Shown one piece after another: positions 9,237 through 18,270 of a stretch of 44,161 nucleotides of DNA. The DNA comes from Dermatophilaceae bacterium (GTDB lineage Bacteria; Actinomycetota; Actinomycetes; Actinomycetales; Dermatophilaceae): the NCBI GenBank assembly GCA_014377705.1, contig JACMPC010000136.1, forward strand, positions 1 to 44,161. The letters run 5' to 3'. Numbering within the stretch: the first letter of the stretch is position 1; the number at the start of each line of letters is the position of its first letter. Made by a program: the position numbers and the translations under genes. Below the pieces are notes generated by a model. That model did no database searches and had not been told where the DNA came from. It saw only the letters and a list, made by a program, of their open reading frames with translations.

Positions 9237-10142
9237 TCATCGACTCGAGTTGATGGTGATCTGCTGGACGGCACCGTCCTGGACGTGCCAGGTGGACAGG
9301 ATCTGGGCATAGACGCCGCTGCGGCGAAGCTCCTCGAGCGCGCCCTGCACGGCCTCGCGCAGTCCGGGCTGACTCTTGGCGACGACAACGCCGTACGACC
9401 CCGGCTCGTACTGCACCGTCGATGCGAGCTGGTACTGCGACCTGGTGCGCGGGTCGTTGACCAGGAAGACGGCCGGAGGCAGGTCGTTCAGGACCGCGAC
9501 AGCGCGGCCCGTGCGCAGCTGCAAGAGGGCATCCGAGTTGGTCGGGAAGGCCTTCACCACGATGGGCCGCCTGCCACAGTTCTTCTGGCTTCGCGCCAGC
9601 AGGCCCACCTGGGTCGTTCCGCTCTGAACGGCGACCACCTTGCCGCACAGGTCGTCGAGCTCGGTGACGCCGGACGGGTTGCCTCGCTGCACGACGATCG
9701 AGGAGCCGGCATGGAAGTAGTTGATGAAGTCGGCGGTCCTGGCGCGCTCGGGGGTGTCGGTCATGGCCGAGATGGCGAGATCCAAGCTGCCACCGGCAAC
9801 GTCTGTGAGCAGTCCGGAGAAGTCGAAGTTCCGGAACTGGACCCGGACTCCCAGGACGCGACCGATCTGGGCGCCGAGGTCAGGCTCGACGCCGACGATG
9901 GTGTGGCCATCAGGCCCGAACGAGGACATGGGCGCGTAGGAGGCCTCGGTGCCGACGCGAAGGACCCCCCGGTCCCGGACAGCCTGTGGCAGCAGGTCGT
10001 TCAGCCTCTGGTTGAACCGCACTACGGGTGCCGGGGAGGTGGCGGGGGATGCCGGATCGCCGCAGGCCGCGGGCATCGTCGCGGTGAGCGCCAGGATGAG
10101 GCCCGCCACGACCCGTCGGCGCAAGGTGCTCGGGTATCTCAT
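9237..10142 (-). CDS. Amino-acid-type solute-binding lipoprotein (SBP_bac_3 family)
   Basis: 301 residues. The N-terminus has basic residues, a hydrophobic stretch (VVAGLILALTATMPAA) and a lipobox-like PAAC with Cys27, so it is probably a lipoprotein on the outer face of the membrane. The body has the family 3 binding fold: RGVLRVGTEASYAPMSS, the DLGAQIGRVLG strand-helix, SGLLTDVAGGSLDLAISAMTDTPERA and VVAVQSGTTQ. ATG 10142 overlaps the stop of the upstream GGDEF-EAL gene in ATGA, so the two are translationally coupled. No permease or ATPase gene is nearby, so transport is not supported; a sensory role with its partner is a reasonable inference. The ligand cannot be told from sequence. Confidence 0.85.
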   Translation of the reverse strand: MRYPSTLRRRVVAGLILALTATMPAACGDPASPATSPAPVVRFNQRLNDLLPQAVRDRGVLRVGTEASYAPMSSFGPDGHTIVGVEPDLGAQIGRVLGVRVQFRNFDFSGLLTDVAGGSLDLAISAMTDTPERARTADFINYFHAGSSIVVQRGNPSGVTELDDLCGKVVAVQSGTTQVGLLARSQKNCGRRPIVVKAFPTNSDALLQLRTGRAVAVLNDLPPAVFLVNDPRTRSQYQLASTVQYEPGSYGVVVAKSQPGLREAVQGALEELRRSGVYAQILSTWHVQDGAVQQITINSSR

Positions 10143-12103
10143 GGTGAGCCCTCTCGTGAGGCTGAGACGGTCGTGGCGTCGAACGCCCTGGCGACCTCGG
10201 ACCAGGGTCCCGGATGGAGCCAGAGATATCCCTGCGCGTCGTCGCACTCCGCATCCGTCAGCACGTCGGCGACTTCCTGTGACTCCACTCCCTGGGCGGT
10301 GACCAGGCATCCGAGGTTGTGGCCGAGGCCGATGATCGAGCGCACCATGGCGCGGTCCTGTTTGCTGCCCGGCAGACCGGCCAGGAAGGTGCTGTCGATC
10401 TTGATCTCGGAGACGCTGGCTGCGCTGACCTGAGCCAGGTTCCGCAGGCCAATCCCGAAGTGGTCGACGGATATCGAGATGCCATGGCCGGCCAGGGCAT
10501 CGATGGTCGCCCGGACCAGGCCGGCATCGAAGGCCAGGGCCGACTCGCTCACCTCGAGGCGGAGGCGGTCGGGGGGAACGCCAGCCTCGTGCAGGATCTG
10601 GACCACGCTGCCGGCGAACTGTGTCGCGGTGAGGTTGCGGGCGGAGACGTTGACCGCGACCATCCAGTCGTTGCCCTGCGCGGTCCACTGCGCGCAGTCG
10701 GCCAGGGCCTGTCGCAGCACCCAGATCGTCAGGGGCCCGATCAGCTCGCTGCGCTCCACCACGGGGAGGAACTCCGCCGGCAGCAGGAGCCCGCGTTCGG
10801 GGTGTTGCCACCGTACGAGCGCCTCGAGGCAGTTCACCCGGCCGGAGCTGAGGTTGACCTTGGGCTGGTACTGCAGCACCAGCTCGTCACGGGCCAGTGC
10901 GTCGCGAAGCTCGCGCTGGATCACCAGTGAGTGCGTGGCCAGGTGCGGCCAGGACGAGTCGTAGATCATGATGCCACCCGGGCCCTGCTTGCCCCGGTAC
11001 ATCGCCGTGTCCGCATGCTGCAGGAGGTCCTCGACGGTGTCGGCGCCCTCGGGATAGAAGCAGACGCCGAAGCACGCCTCCACGTGGAGCGAGACGCCGT
11101 CCAGCACGACTTCTTCACCCAGCTCGGCACGAACCCGGTGCAGCAGTGCCAGCGTCTCTGCGCGGCCACCGCTGGGCAGAACCATGGCGAACTCGTCACC
11201 ACCGATCCGGGCCACGGTGTCGCCGGTGCGCAGCGCCCGGCGCAGACGGTGCGACACGACCTGCAGCAGCTGGTCGCCCGCATGGTGACCGAGGGTGTCG
11301 TTGATTTCCTTGAAATCGTCGAGGTCGATCAGCACCAGCGCGCCACGCTCGCCGCGTCTGCTGCGGTCCAGCGCGTCCTGCGCCTTGTCCTGGAACAGCT
11401 CGCGGTTGGGCAGCCCGGTCAACGAGTCGTGCAGCGACTCGTACTCGTGGGTGGCCGCATTCTGGCGCAGTGAGCGGGTGGTCCACCAGGAGATGAGAGC
11501 CAGGGTGACGAACAGCCCGACCAGGCTGACCGACAGCCGGACGATCTCGCTGCGCGCCTCGGACTGGACCTTGGTGGCGATCGCGTCATACGGCAGATAG
11601 ACCTCGAGCACCCCGGTTGCCTGGCCGTTCGCGCCCGCCTTGACCGGCTCCACGACGCGGATGGTGCCGGGTTTCTGCGGATCGCCCTCGATGACGGTCA
11701 CGTCGGTGCCCCCCGCGGCCGCGGTACGGAACGCCGGGTCGCTCACCGGCACCGAGCCTGTCACGCTGCCATCGTCGGAGAACTGCACCGCCCCGGTCAG
11801 GCTGCGCAGGCGCAGGCTCGACACGGTGCCGTTGAAGATGGCCAGATCGGTGGCCGACTGCAGGCGATCACGCTCGGCAGTGTTCAGCCCCAGGGACAGG
11901 TCAGCCCCGCGCAAGGCCGGTGCGATGGCCATCTGCTCGATGACGACTGCCTGGGCGCGCGCCCAGTCCAGGCCGAACTTATCCGCGGCCTGGGTGTCCC
12001 CGCGCAGAGCCACCGCCCCCGTCACGCTGATCGGGATGAGGCTGGCAAGGACGTATAGCGCAAACAGGCGGGAGCCCTGCTTGTGCAGTCGGCGACGCGG
12101 CAT
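10139..12103 (-). CDS. Membrane GGDEF-EAL cyclic-di-GMP signalling protein
   Basis: 654 residues. Two membrane segments (about 12-33 and 189-207) frame an extracytoplasmic sensor region of ~155 residues. The GGDEF domain is intact: DSLTGLPNRELF, DLDDFKEINDTLGH, RIGGDEF (301-305) and an inhibitory-site RTGD at 292-295, so diguanylate cyclase activity is likely. The EAL domain keeps EALVRW (427-429) and KID (568-570), but two catalytic positions differ: the DDFG loop reads DHFG (547-550) and AEGVE reads AQGVE (603-607), so phosphodiesterase activity is doubtful. ATG 12103 has GAAGGGAG upstream. It overlaps the downstream binding-protein gene by four bases, suggesting that this lipoprotein feeds the sensor domain. 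It diverges from glyA. Confidence 0.93.
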   Translation of the reverse strand: MPRRRLHKQGSRLFALYVLASLIPISVTGAVALRGDTQAADKFGLDWARAQAVVIEQMAIAPALRGADLSLGLNTAERDRLQSATDLAIFNGTVSSLRLRSLTGAVQFSDDGSVTGSVPVSDPAFRTAAAGGTDVTVIEGDPQKPGTIRVVEPVKAGANGQATGVLEVYLPYDAIATKVQSEARSEIVRLSVSLVGLFVTLALISWWTTRSLRQNAATHEYESLHDSLTGLPNRELFQDKAQDALDRSRRGERGALVLIDLDDFKEINDTLGHHAGDQLLQVVSHRLRRALRTGDTVARIGGDEFAMVLPSGGRAETLALLHRVRAELGEEVVLDGVSLHVEACFGVCFYPEGADTVEDLLQHADTAMYRGKQGPGGIMIYDSSWPHLATHSLVIQRELRDALARDELVLQYQPKVNLSSGRVNCLEALVRWQHPERGLLLPAEFLPVVERSELIGPLTIWVLRQALADCAQWTAQGNDWMVAVNVSARNLTATQFAGSVVQILHEAGVPPDRLRLEVSESALAFDAGLVRATIDALAGHGISISVDHFGIGLRNLAQVSAASVSEIKIDSTFLAGLPGSKQDRAMVRSIIGLGHNLGCLVTAQGVESQEVADVLTDAECDDAQGYLWLHPGPWSEVARAFDATTVSASREGSP

Positions 12104-12187
12104 GTGCTCCCTTCGGCACGCGAATCATCGGGCTGGGGACTGTCAGGTCCAAGCGGCTGGCAGCCCGGATATTCTTGCTTCAAGTAT

Positions 12188-12203
12188 CTCTTGCGGGCAA
12201 GAG
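12188..12203. promoter_or_regulatory. Palindrome in the GGDEF-EAL/glyA divergent gap
   Basis: CTCTTGC-GG-GCAAGAG is a perfect palindrome with seven-base arms, 85 bases upstream of the GGDEF-EAL start and 137 upstream of glyA. A partial copy (CTTGCTTCAAG) lies just before it. It could be an operator for either gene; no regulator is identified. Confidence 0.4.
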
Positions 12204-12339
12204 CGGTGGAGGCGGTTTGGACCTATTTGTTGGGGGTCGTGAAGGTCGCGGTGATCGTGGTGACCGGCACCGCATAGAGTGAGGCCGCCAGCACGGCGTC
12301 CCACACGTCACCTCGCCTTTATTCCCTTTGGGAGCGCCC

Positions 12340-13629
12340 ATGTCCATGGACCAGACCTTCTTCGGTGCCGATTTCGGCCAGCTGAACAGCCAGGACCCGG
12401 AGATCGCCGCAGTCCTGCTCTCCGAGCTCGAGCGGGCCCGTGGTGGCCTTCAGCTGATCGCCAGCGAGAACTTCACCAGCCCCGCGGTCCTGACCGCGCT
12501 GGGCTCGACCCTGTCCAACAAGTATGCCGAGGGTTATCCGGGGCGCCGCTACTACGGCGGCTGTTCCGAGGTCGACAAGGCCGAGTCGATCGGCATCGAG
12601 CGCGCCAAGGCCCTGTTCGGCGCTGAGCACGCCAACCTCCAGCCGCACTCGGGGGCCAACGCCAACCTGGCGGTCTACGGCGCCTTCTGCCAGCCGGGCG
12701 ACACCATCCTGGCGATGTCTCTGCCGCACGGCGGTCACCTGACCCACGGCTCGAAAGTCTCCTTCAGCGGCAAGTGGTTCAACGCCGTCCACTACGGCGT
12801 GGACAGGCAGACCGAGGACATCGACTACGAGCAGGTGGCCGAGCTCGCCCGCAAGCACCGCCCCAAGCTCATCGTCGCGGGTGGCTCTGCCATCCCGCGG
12901 CTGATCGACTTCGCGTTCTTCCGCAACCTCGCCGACGAGGTGGGCGCGATCTTCTGGGTGGACGCCGCGCACTTCATCGGGCTGGTCGCCGGCAAGGCGA
13001 TCCCCAGCCCGGTGCCGTATGCCGACGTCGTCACCTTCACCACGCACAAGGTGCTGCGGGGGCCGCGTGGCGGCATGCTGGTCAGCAAGGCTGAGCATGC
13101 GGCGAAGCTGGACAAGGCAGTCTTCCCGATGATGCAGGGTGGCCCCCTGATGCACTGCGTCGCCGCCAAAGCGGTGAACCTGCACGAGTGTGCCCAGCCG
13201 GCATACCAGGACTATGCCCGGCAGGTCATCGCCAACGCCCGGCAGCTGGCGGCCTCACTGGGGGAGCGCGGGATCCGTCCGATCACCGGAGGCACCGACA
13301 CCCACCTGTCCCTGCACGACCTGCAGGGGATCGGGGTGACCGGCAAGGAGGCCGAGGCCCGGGCGGGCGCTGCCGGCATCGTGCTCAACAAGAACGCCAT
13401 CCCCTTCGACCCGCAGCCGCCGAACACGGCGTCGGGTATCCGCGTCGGCACCCCCTCGGTGACCACCCAGGGCATGGGAACCGCCGAGATGGAGGTCGTC
13501 GCCGACCTCATCCATCAGGCCGTCACCCAGACCGACGGCGACCCCGAGCACCCCAGGGCCCAGGAAATTCGTGCTCAGGTGAGCGACCTCGTGGGACGCT
13601 TCCCGGCATATCCTCGAGTGGACAGCTGA
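12340..13629 (+). CDS. glyA: Serine hydroxymethyltransferase
   Basis: PLP enzyme, 429 residues, that interconverts Ser plus tetrahydrofolate with Gly plus methylene-tetrahydrofolate, supplying one-carbon units. Visible are LIASENF, YAEGYPGRRYYGG, the PLP-contacting D208 and H211 (VDAAHFIGL) and the Schiff-base Lys237 in TTHKVLRGPRGG. Start ATG 12340 has GGGAG about seven bases upstream; a GTG-type upstream extension of four residues lacks support. A TAGAGT at 12275-12280 may be its -10 element, giving a leader of about 50 bases. It precedes wecA by 39 bases and is probably co-transcribed with it, as in related actinobacteria. Confidence 0.95.
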   Translation: MSMDQTFFGADFGQLNSQDPEIAAVLLSELERARGGLQLIASENFTSPAVLTALGSTLSNKYAEGYPGRRYYGGCSEVDKAESIGIERAKALFGAEHANLQPHSGANANLAVYGAFCQPGDTILAMSLPHGGHLTHGSKVSFSGKWFNAVHYGVDRQTEDIDYEQVAELARKHRPKLIVAGGSAIPRLIDFAFFRNLADEVGAIFWVDAAHFIGLVAGKAIPSPVPYADVVTFTTHKVLRGPRGGMLVSKAEHAAKLDKAVFPMMQGGPLMHCVAAKAVNLHECAQPAYQDYARQVIANARQLAASLGERGIRPITGGTDTHLSLHDLQGIGVTGKEAEARAGAAGIVLNKNAIPFDPQPPNTASGIRVGTPSVTTQGMGTAEMEVVADLIHQAVTQTDGDPEHPRAQEIRAQVSDLVGRFPAYPRVDS

Positions 13630-13668
13630 TCCATCCGGCTGCACATCTCTTGAGCTAGGCGCTGATCC

Positions 13669-14766
13669 GTGCGGGAGTACCTCCTGGTTTTTGTGGTTGC
13701 CGCGGTCATGACCTATGCAACCACCCCGTTCGTGCGGTGGCTCGCCTTCAGGACCGGGGCGATCACGGCGGTGCGTGACCGCGACATCCACACGGTTCCG
13801 ATCCCGCGTCTTGGCGGGGTGGCGATGTTGTTCGGCTTCATCGCTGCCCTGGTGGTGGCGAAACGCCTGCCCTACCTGTCCCAGATCTTCGCCGGTGGCC
13901 AGATGATGGGCGTGCTGCTGGCCGCCGTCATCGTGTGTGCCGTAGGGGTGCTTGACGACATCCGTGAGCTGGACTGGGTGACCAAGCTGGCCGGCCAGAT
14001 GCTCGCCGCCGGCGTGATGGCCTTCTACGGTGTGCAGATGCTCTCGCTGCCGCTGTTCGGCGTGACCGTCCTGCCGGCGCCGTTCCTGGTGACGCTCACG
14101 ATCCTCACCGTCATCATCTCGAGCAACGCGGTGAACTTCATCGACGGCCTGGACGGGCTGGCGGCTGGGGTGGTCGGCATCGCCGGGCTGGCGTTCTTCA
14201 GCTACTCCTACCTCCTGTCCCGTTCCTACGACCCGCCGAACGTGTTCTCCTCCGCGACCTTCATCACCGCCGCGCTGGTGGGCTGCTGCGTGGGCTTCCT
14301 GCCGCACAACTTCCACCCGGCCCGGCTCTTCATGGGTGACTCGGGCTCGCTGATGCTCGGGCTTCTGCTCGCGGCGGCGACAATCTCGATGACCGGCAAC
14401 GTCGACCCCAGCCAGGTTGGCGGCAACCCTTCTGTGGCGATCTTCCTGCCGGTCGTGCTTCCGCTGGCGATCATCTCGCTGCCCCTGCTCGACGTCCTGC
14501 TCGCGGTGGTCCGGCGCACCCGGGCCGGCCGACCCCCCTGGCAGGCGGACTCCGAGCACCTGCATCACCGGATGCTGCGGATCGGTCACACCCACGTGCA
14601 GGCGGTGCTTCTGCTCTACCTGTGGGCCGCCGTGGTGGCCCTGGGCGTGGTCTCGTTCGCCTTCGTGGATGGCTGGTGGCCGGTCATGTTCATCATCCTC
14701 TTCGCCATCTCGGCCGCAGTCCTGACCCTCTGGCTTCCCAGATGGATGCCCGCCCGTCGCTTGTGA
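13669..14766 (+). CDS. wecA: Polyprenyl-phosphate N-acetylhexosamine-1-phosphate transferase (MraY/WecA family)
   Basis: Integral membrane enzyme of 365 residues and about ten to eleven spans. It moves an amino-sugar phosphate from a UDP-sugar to decaprenyl (or undecaprenyl) phosphate, starting a secondary cell-wall polymer or linker. Family motifs are IPRLGGVAM, GVLDDIRELDW (Asp pair for metal binding), NAVNFIDGLDGLAAG, FMGDSGS and the C-terminal HLHHRML, the last favouring WecA over MraY. GTG 13669 is the start. It lies between glyA and the atp genes, a standard actinobacterial neighbour. Its stop codon falls inside a CRP-like palindrome. Which polymer it serves is not shown. Confidence 0.92.
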   Translation: MREYLLVFVVAAVMTYATTPFVRWLAFRTGAITAVRDRDIHTVPIPRLGGVAMLFGFIAALVVAKRLPYLSQIFAGGQMMGVLLAAVIVCAVGVLDDIRELDWVTKLAGQMLAAGVMAFYGVQMLSLPLFGVTVLPAPFLVTLTILTVIISSNAVNFIDGLDGLAAGVVGIAGLAFFSYSYLLSRSYDPPNVFSSATFITAALVGCCVGFLPHNFHPARLFMGDSGSLMLGLLLAAATISMTGNVDPSQVGGNPSVAIFLPVVLPLAIISLPLLDVLLAVVRRTRAGRPPWQADSEHLHHRMLRIGHTHVQAVLLLYLWAAVVALGVVSFAFVDGWWPVMFIILFAISAAVLTLWLPRWMPARRL

Positions 14767-14781
14767 TATCTTTCACAAGCG
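14758..14781. promoter_or_regulatory. CRP/GlxR-type binding site upstream of the atp operon
   Basis: The palindrome CGCTTGTGA-TATCTT-TCACAAGCG contains a perfect TGTGA-N6-TCACA at 14762-14777, the consensus of CRP-family regulators (CRP, and GlxR in corynebacteria). It overlaps the wecA stop codon and lies about 90 bases upstream of the first atp-region start. It could also fold as a hairpin, but it has no T-tract. Confidence 0.65.
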
Positions 14782-14832
14782 CTCAGGGGGTGGTTCGGGA
14801 TGGCTGATGACGACCCGGGAGCAGGCGACCTT

Positions 14833-14860
14833 TTGACACAGCCGCAGATCAGATGACACT
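14833..14860 (+). promoter_or_regulatory. Putative promoter of the atp operon
   Basis: TTGACA at 14833-14838 is a perfect -35 hexamer. Sixteen bases later GACACT (14855-14860) can serve as a -10 element, ending six bases before ATG 14867, so the transcript might be leaderless. Confidence 0.45.
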
Positions 14861-14866
14861 GACCAC

Positions 14867-15355
14867 ATGACGCCAGAACACCTGACGCAACCGCAGCCAC
14901 CCGGCCCGGCTCAGGTCCCGCCCTTCGCTGCGATGCTTCGCGCCACCGTCCTCCCGATGGTGGCCCCCACGCCGGTTATCGTGGGGGTGTGCTGGGCCGT
15001 CGGGAACGCCCGCGCAGGGCTGTCCGGACTGTTGGGTGTCATGACCGCGGTGCTCTTCTTTGCCAGCGGTCTCTATGTCATGAGCCGGGTGGCCAGAGCG
15101 AACCCGCTGTCCGTGCTGGCCGGGGCACTCGCGGTCTATCTCGGGCAGGTCCTGTTCCTGGGTGTGGTGATTCTCTCTCTTTCAGGCGCCGACTGGCTGG
15201 ATGGCACATCATTTGGTCTGTCAGTCCTCGCTGTGGCCCTGATCTGGCAGCTCTCTCAGGTCGTGGCCTTCATCAGGCTTCGCAAACCTGTGTACGACAT
15301 GGCCGGCGAGCAGCCTGTCCCGACAGCACCAGAGCCGTCACGGGCACGGCCCTGA
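14867..15355 (+). CDS. AtpI-like membrane protein at the head of the atp operon
   Basis: 162 residues with four predicted membrane spans (roughly 38-46 onward, 50-73, 82-104 and 112-134) and a proline-rich N-terminal tail. Position and topology match the poorly conserved ATP synthase protein I, which in other bacteria helps assemble the c-ring. No catalytic motif is seen. ATG 14867 may be leaderless. Its stop overlaps the start of the next gene (TGATG), so the two are translationally coupled. The assignment depends mainly on context. Confidence 0.7.
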   Translation: MTPEHLTQPQPPGPAQVPPFAAMLRATVLPMVAPTPVIVGVCWAVGNARAGLSGLLGVMTAVLFFASGLYVMSRVARANPLSVLAGALAVYLGQVLFLGVVILSLSGADWLDGTSFGLSVLAVALIWQLSQVVAFIRLRKPVYDMAGEQPVPTAPEPSRARP

Positions 15356-15579
15356 TGAATACAGGAGCTCCGGATCCAGACGCTGGACATCCCCGGCTGG
15401 AAGAGTCGTACATGTGGAATGTTGTGTCCTACCTGATCTCGGGTCCGGTGATGTTTGGCGGGATCGGCTGGGCGCTGGATCGATGGCTGGGCACGGGTTT
15501 CTTTGTTCCGGCGGGGATCCTGGCCGGAATGGCCGTGTCGCTCTACCTCGTCTGGGTCCGGTACGGTACGCAGCATTGA
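15355..15579 (+). CDS. AtpZ/AtpI-type small membrane protein
   Basis: 74 residues with two membrane hairpin segments: VSYLISGPVMFGGIGWALD and FFVPAGILAGMAVSLYLVW. The G-x-G-W-x-x-D pattern between them is typical of AtpZ, a two-span accessory protein encoded at the head of many atp operons. ATG 15355 overlaps the preceding stop. A longer in-frame reading from 14989 would lie across the preceding gene and is rejected. It ends 16 bases before atpB. Confidence 0.75.
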   Translation: MNTGAPDPDAGHPRLEESYMWNVVSYLISGPVMFGGIGWALDRWLGTGFFVPAGILAGMAVSLYLVWVRYGTQH

Positions 15580-15595
15580 CCCCCAAGGAGATGTT

Positions 15596-16396
15596 TTGAG
15601 CCTGAACGTGCTGGGCAGCCTGGCTTCGGCCGAAGGCGGCGGCTTCGAGACGCCAACCACCGCCGAGTTCTACCAGCCGTTGTTGTTCGACGGTCCCCTG
15701 GCGATCACCCGCCCGGCGGTCGTCCTGATGCTGTCGGTGGGCCTGATCGCCTGGTTCCTGATAGCCACCACCAGGCGCGCGGCCATCGTCCCGAGCAAGG
15801 GACAGTGGGTGACCGAGGGTGCCTACGGGTTCATCCGCAACGGTGTCGCCCGGGACATCATCGGCAGCAAGGACTTCCTGCGGTTCGTACCGCTTCTGTT
15901 CACGATGTTCGTGCTGATCCTGGTCAACAACCTCTTCGGCGTGATCCCGCCGGTCCAGTTCCCGACGATGAGCAGGATCGGTATCCCGATCGCCCTGACC
16001 CTCGTGGTCTACGTGGTCTACCACTACATCGGCATCAAGCGGGTGGGACTGGGCGCCTACTTCAAGCACCTGGTGCCGGACGGCCTGCCCGGCTGGATCG
16101 TCCCGCTCATCTTCGTTCTCGAGGTCATCACCTTCTTCATCACGCGCCCGCTGACCCTGGCGCTGCGGCTGTTCGGCAACATGTTCGCCGGGCACCTGCT
16201 CCTGCTTCTCTTCATCACCGGCGGCGAGTACATGATCATCCACGGGGGCATCGGCCTCAAGATCGCCGGCGCCGGCTCGTTCGCCATGGCGTTCGTGCTG
16301 ACCATCTTCGAGATCCTGATCGAGTTCCTGCAGGCGTACATCTTCACCCTGCTGGCAGCCACCTACATCGCCGGCTCACTGTCCGACGAGCACTGA
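15596..16396 (+). CDS. atpB: ATP synthase Fo subunit a
   Basis: Membrane stator subunit, 266 residues, forming the proton half-channels against the c-ring. The essential Arg is R191 in [13 protein letters not shown]. Five to six spans are present. The chosen start is TTG 15596, five bases after AAGGAG (15585-15590), giving MSLNVLGS; an ATG five bases earlier is out of frame, and further upstream reading is unconserved. It heads the structural genes B-E-F-H-A-G-D-C, and a hairpin separates it from atpE. Confidence 0.95.
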   Translation: MSLNVLGSLASAEGGGFETPTTAEFYQPLLFDGPLAITRPAVVLMLSVGLIAWFLIATTRRAAIVPSKGQWVTEGAYGFIRNGVARDIIGSKDFLRFVPLLFTMFVLILVNNLFGVIPPVQFPTMSRIGIPIALTLVVYVVYHYIGIKRVGLGAYFKHLVPDGLPGWIVPLIFVLEVITFFITRPLTLALRLFGNMFAGHLLLLLFITGGEYMIIHGGIGLKIAGAGSFAMAFVLTIFEILIEFLQAYIFTLLAATYIAGSLSDEH

Positions 16397-16413
16397 CCCA
16401 TCCACCCAGACTT

Positions 16414-16436
16414 CCGCCCGGTGACGTGCCGGGCGG
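16414..16436 (+). promoter_or_regulatory. Intercistronic hairpin atpB-atpE
   Basis: CCGCCCGG-TGACGTG-CCGGGCGG is a perfect eight-base stem with a seven-base loop between atpB and atpE. It lies just before the gene for the subunit needed in the greatest number, so it may protect or process the downstream message. No T-tract follows. Confidence 0.55.
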
Positions 16437-16464
16437 GGCACCAAGAACGAAAGAGGATCACATC

Positions 16465-16671
16465 GTGACCGGAAACATCGCCATCCTCGGCTACGGCCTC
16501 TCAGCCATCGGCCCCGGCGTCGGCATCGGCCTGATCTTTGCCGCCTACATCAACGGCGTCGCGCGTCAGCCTGAGGCCCGGGGCATGCTGCAGTCGATCG
16601 CCATCCTGGGCTTCGCCCTGGCCGAGGCGCTGGCCATCTTCGGCCTGGTGCTCGCGTTCGTCTTCAAGTAG
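16465..16671 (+). CDS. atpE: ATP synthase Fo subunit c
   Basis: 68-residue hairpin of two membrane helices forming the rotor ring. The first helix has the Gly motif GPGVGIG; the loop has ARQPE; the proton carrier is E54 in [11 protein letters not shown]. There is no clear sodium-binding signature, so it is probably proton-coupled. This is the target of bedaquiline in mycobacteria, though resistance cannot be judged here. GTG 16465 is the start, with AAGAGG about eight bases upstream. Confidence 0.96.
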   Translation: MTGNIAILGYGLSAIGPGVGIGLIFAAYINGVARQPEARGMLQSIAILGFALAEALAIFGLVLAFVFK

Positions 16672-16724
16672 GCCAGCCGTTCAACCACCCAGCCAGCAAC
16701 CCCACCTTGGCACCTAGGCACTAG

Positions 16725-17320
<596 letters not shown>

Positions 17321-17321
<1 letters not shown>

Positions 17322-18133
17322 TGCAGGGCTCTTCGCGTGCAGCGTTCGTGGCGGGCCGAGATGCCTTCGCCGCGGCCCTGGGTTCCGGAGACGACTGGTC
17401 GGCACTCGCCGAGGACCTGTTCGGCGCGATGGGCGCCCTCGACTCGAACGCCGCCCTACGTCGTGCGCTGGTCGACCCGTCCCGGGACCTCACTGCCAAA
17501 AGGGGTCTGGTTGAGGCACTCTTCGGGCCCAGGATGAGTGCGGCGACGACCGGCGTTCTCAAGGTGCTGGTCTCTCAGCACTGGGCAGATGACCGTGATC
17601 TCGGCGATGCCATCGAGACGCTGGCGGTCGAGGCTGTCGTGGCGTCGGCTGAGGCCGGCGGCAACCTGGAAGCACTTGAGGACGACCTGTTCCGCTTTGA
17701 GCGGCTTGTCGCGGCAGACTCCGGTCTGCGTGAGGCCCTGGGCGCGGGTGGAGGCGACGACAACGCCAAGGGCGCTCTGGTCAGCGCCTTGCTCAACGGC
17801 AAGTCCTCGACGGAGACGATCCGGCTTGCCCGTCAGGCTGCCATCTCACCCCGGGGTCGGCGCTTCAGCCGGGTCCTTGAGCGCTACCTGGCCGTGGTCG
17901 CGACCCGCCGCGAGCAGCTGAACGCGACAGTCACTGTGGCGGCCCCTCTCACTGGCGTTCAGCGTCAGCGGCTCGCAGTGGCTTTGACGCGGATCTATGA
18001 CAGGACGGTGCAGCTGAACGTCGTGCTCGACCCGGCCGTTGTCGGCGGCATCCGGGTGCAGGTCGGCGACGAGGTGGTCGATGGCACCATCCTGCGCCGT
18101 CTCCGGGAGGCCGAGCAAGCCCTGATGAGGTAG
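17321..18133 (+). CDS. atpH: ATP synthase F1 subunit delta
   Basis: 270 residues linking the peripheral stalk to the top of F1. The N-terminal helical OSCP domain (FAAALGSGDDWSALAEDLFG) and the C-terminal domain with VTVAAPLTGVQRQRLAVAL and VDGTILRRLREAEQ are both clear. It is longer than the ~177 residues of E. coli, as usual in actinobacteria, but is not a b-delta fusion, since a separate b gene is present. It overlaps atpF by one base of the start. Confidence 0.94.
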
Positions 18134-18200
18134 CGGGCCGGCCAGCCAGACAGCACGTCCTGACGGGCAGCACGAGACAGTTGAACGACGAGGACGAAGC

Positions 18201-18234
18201 ACGCTGAGCTCGATGACACGCTGAGCACGATGAC
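18201..18234 (+). repeat. 17-bp direct repeat in the atpH-atpA gap
   Basis: ACGCTGAGC(T/A)CGATGAC is present twice in tandem (18201-18217 and 18218-18234) with a single difference. No coding sense is seen. Confidence 0.85.
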
Positions 18235-18270
18235 ACACATACAAAGACACGAGACATGAACAGACGGCAC

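Noticed and set aside
9024-10433. 469-codon forward frame
   Set aside because: It is antisense to the binding lipoprotein and the GGDEF-EAL gene, which have clear family motifs. It is a by-product of high GC.
10143-10811. N-terminal extension of the binding protein to 524 residues
   Set aside because: The extension lies inside the GGDEF-EAL gene in another frame; the signal peptide and ATGA overlap fix the start at 10142.
13255-14595. 446-codon reverse frame
   Set aside because: It is antisense to glyA and wecA and shows only His/Arg/Glu-rich low complexity.
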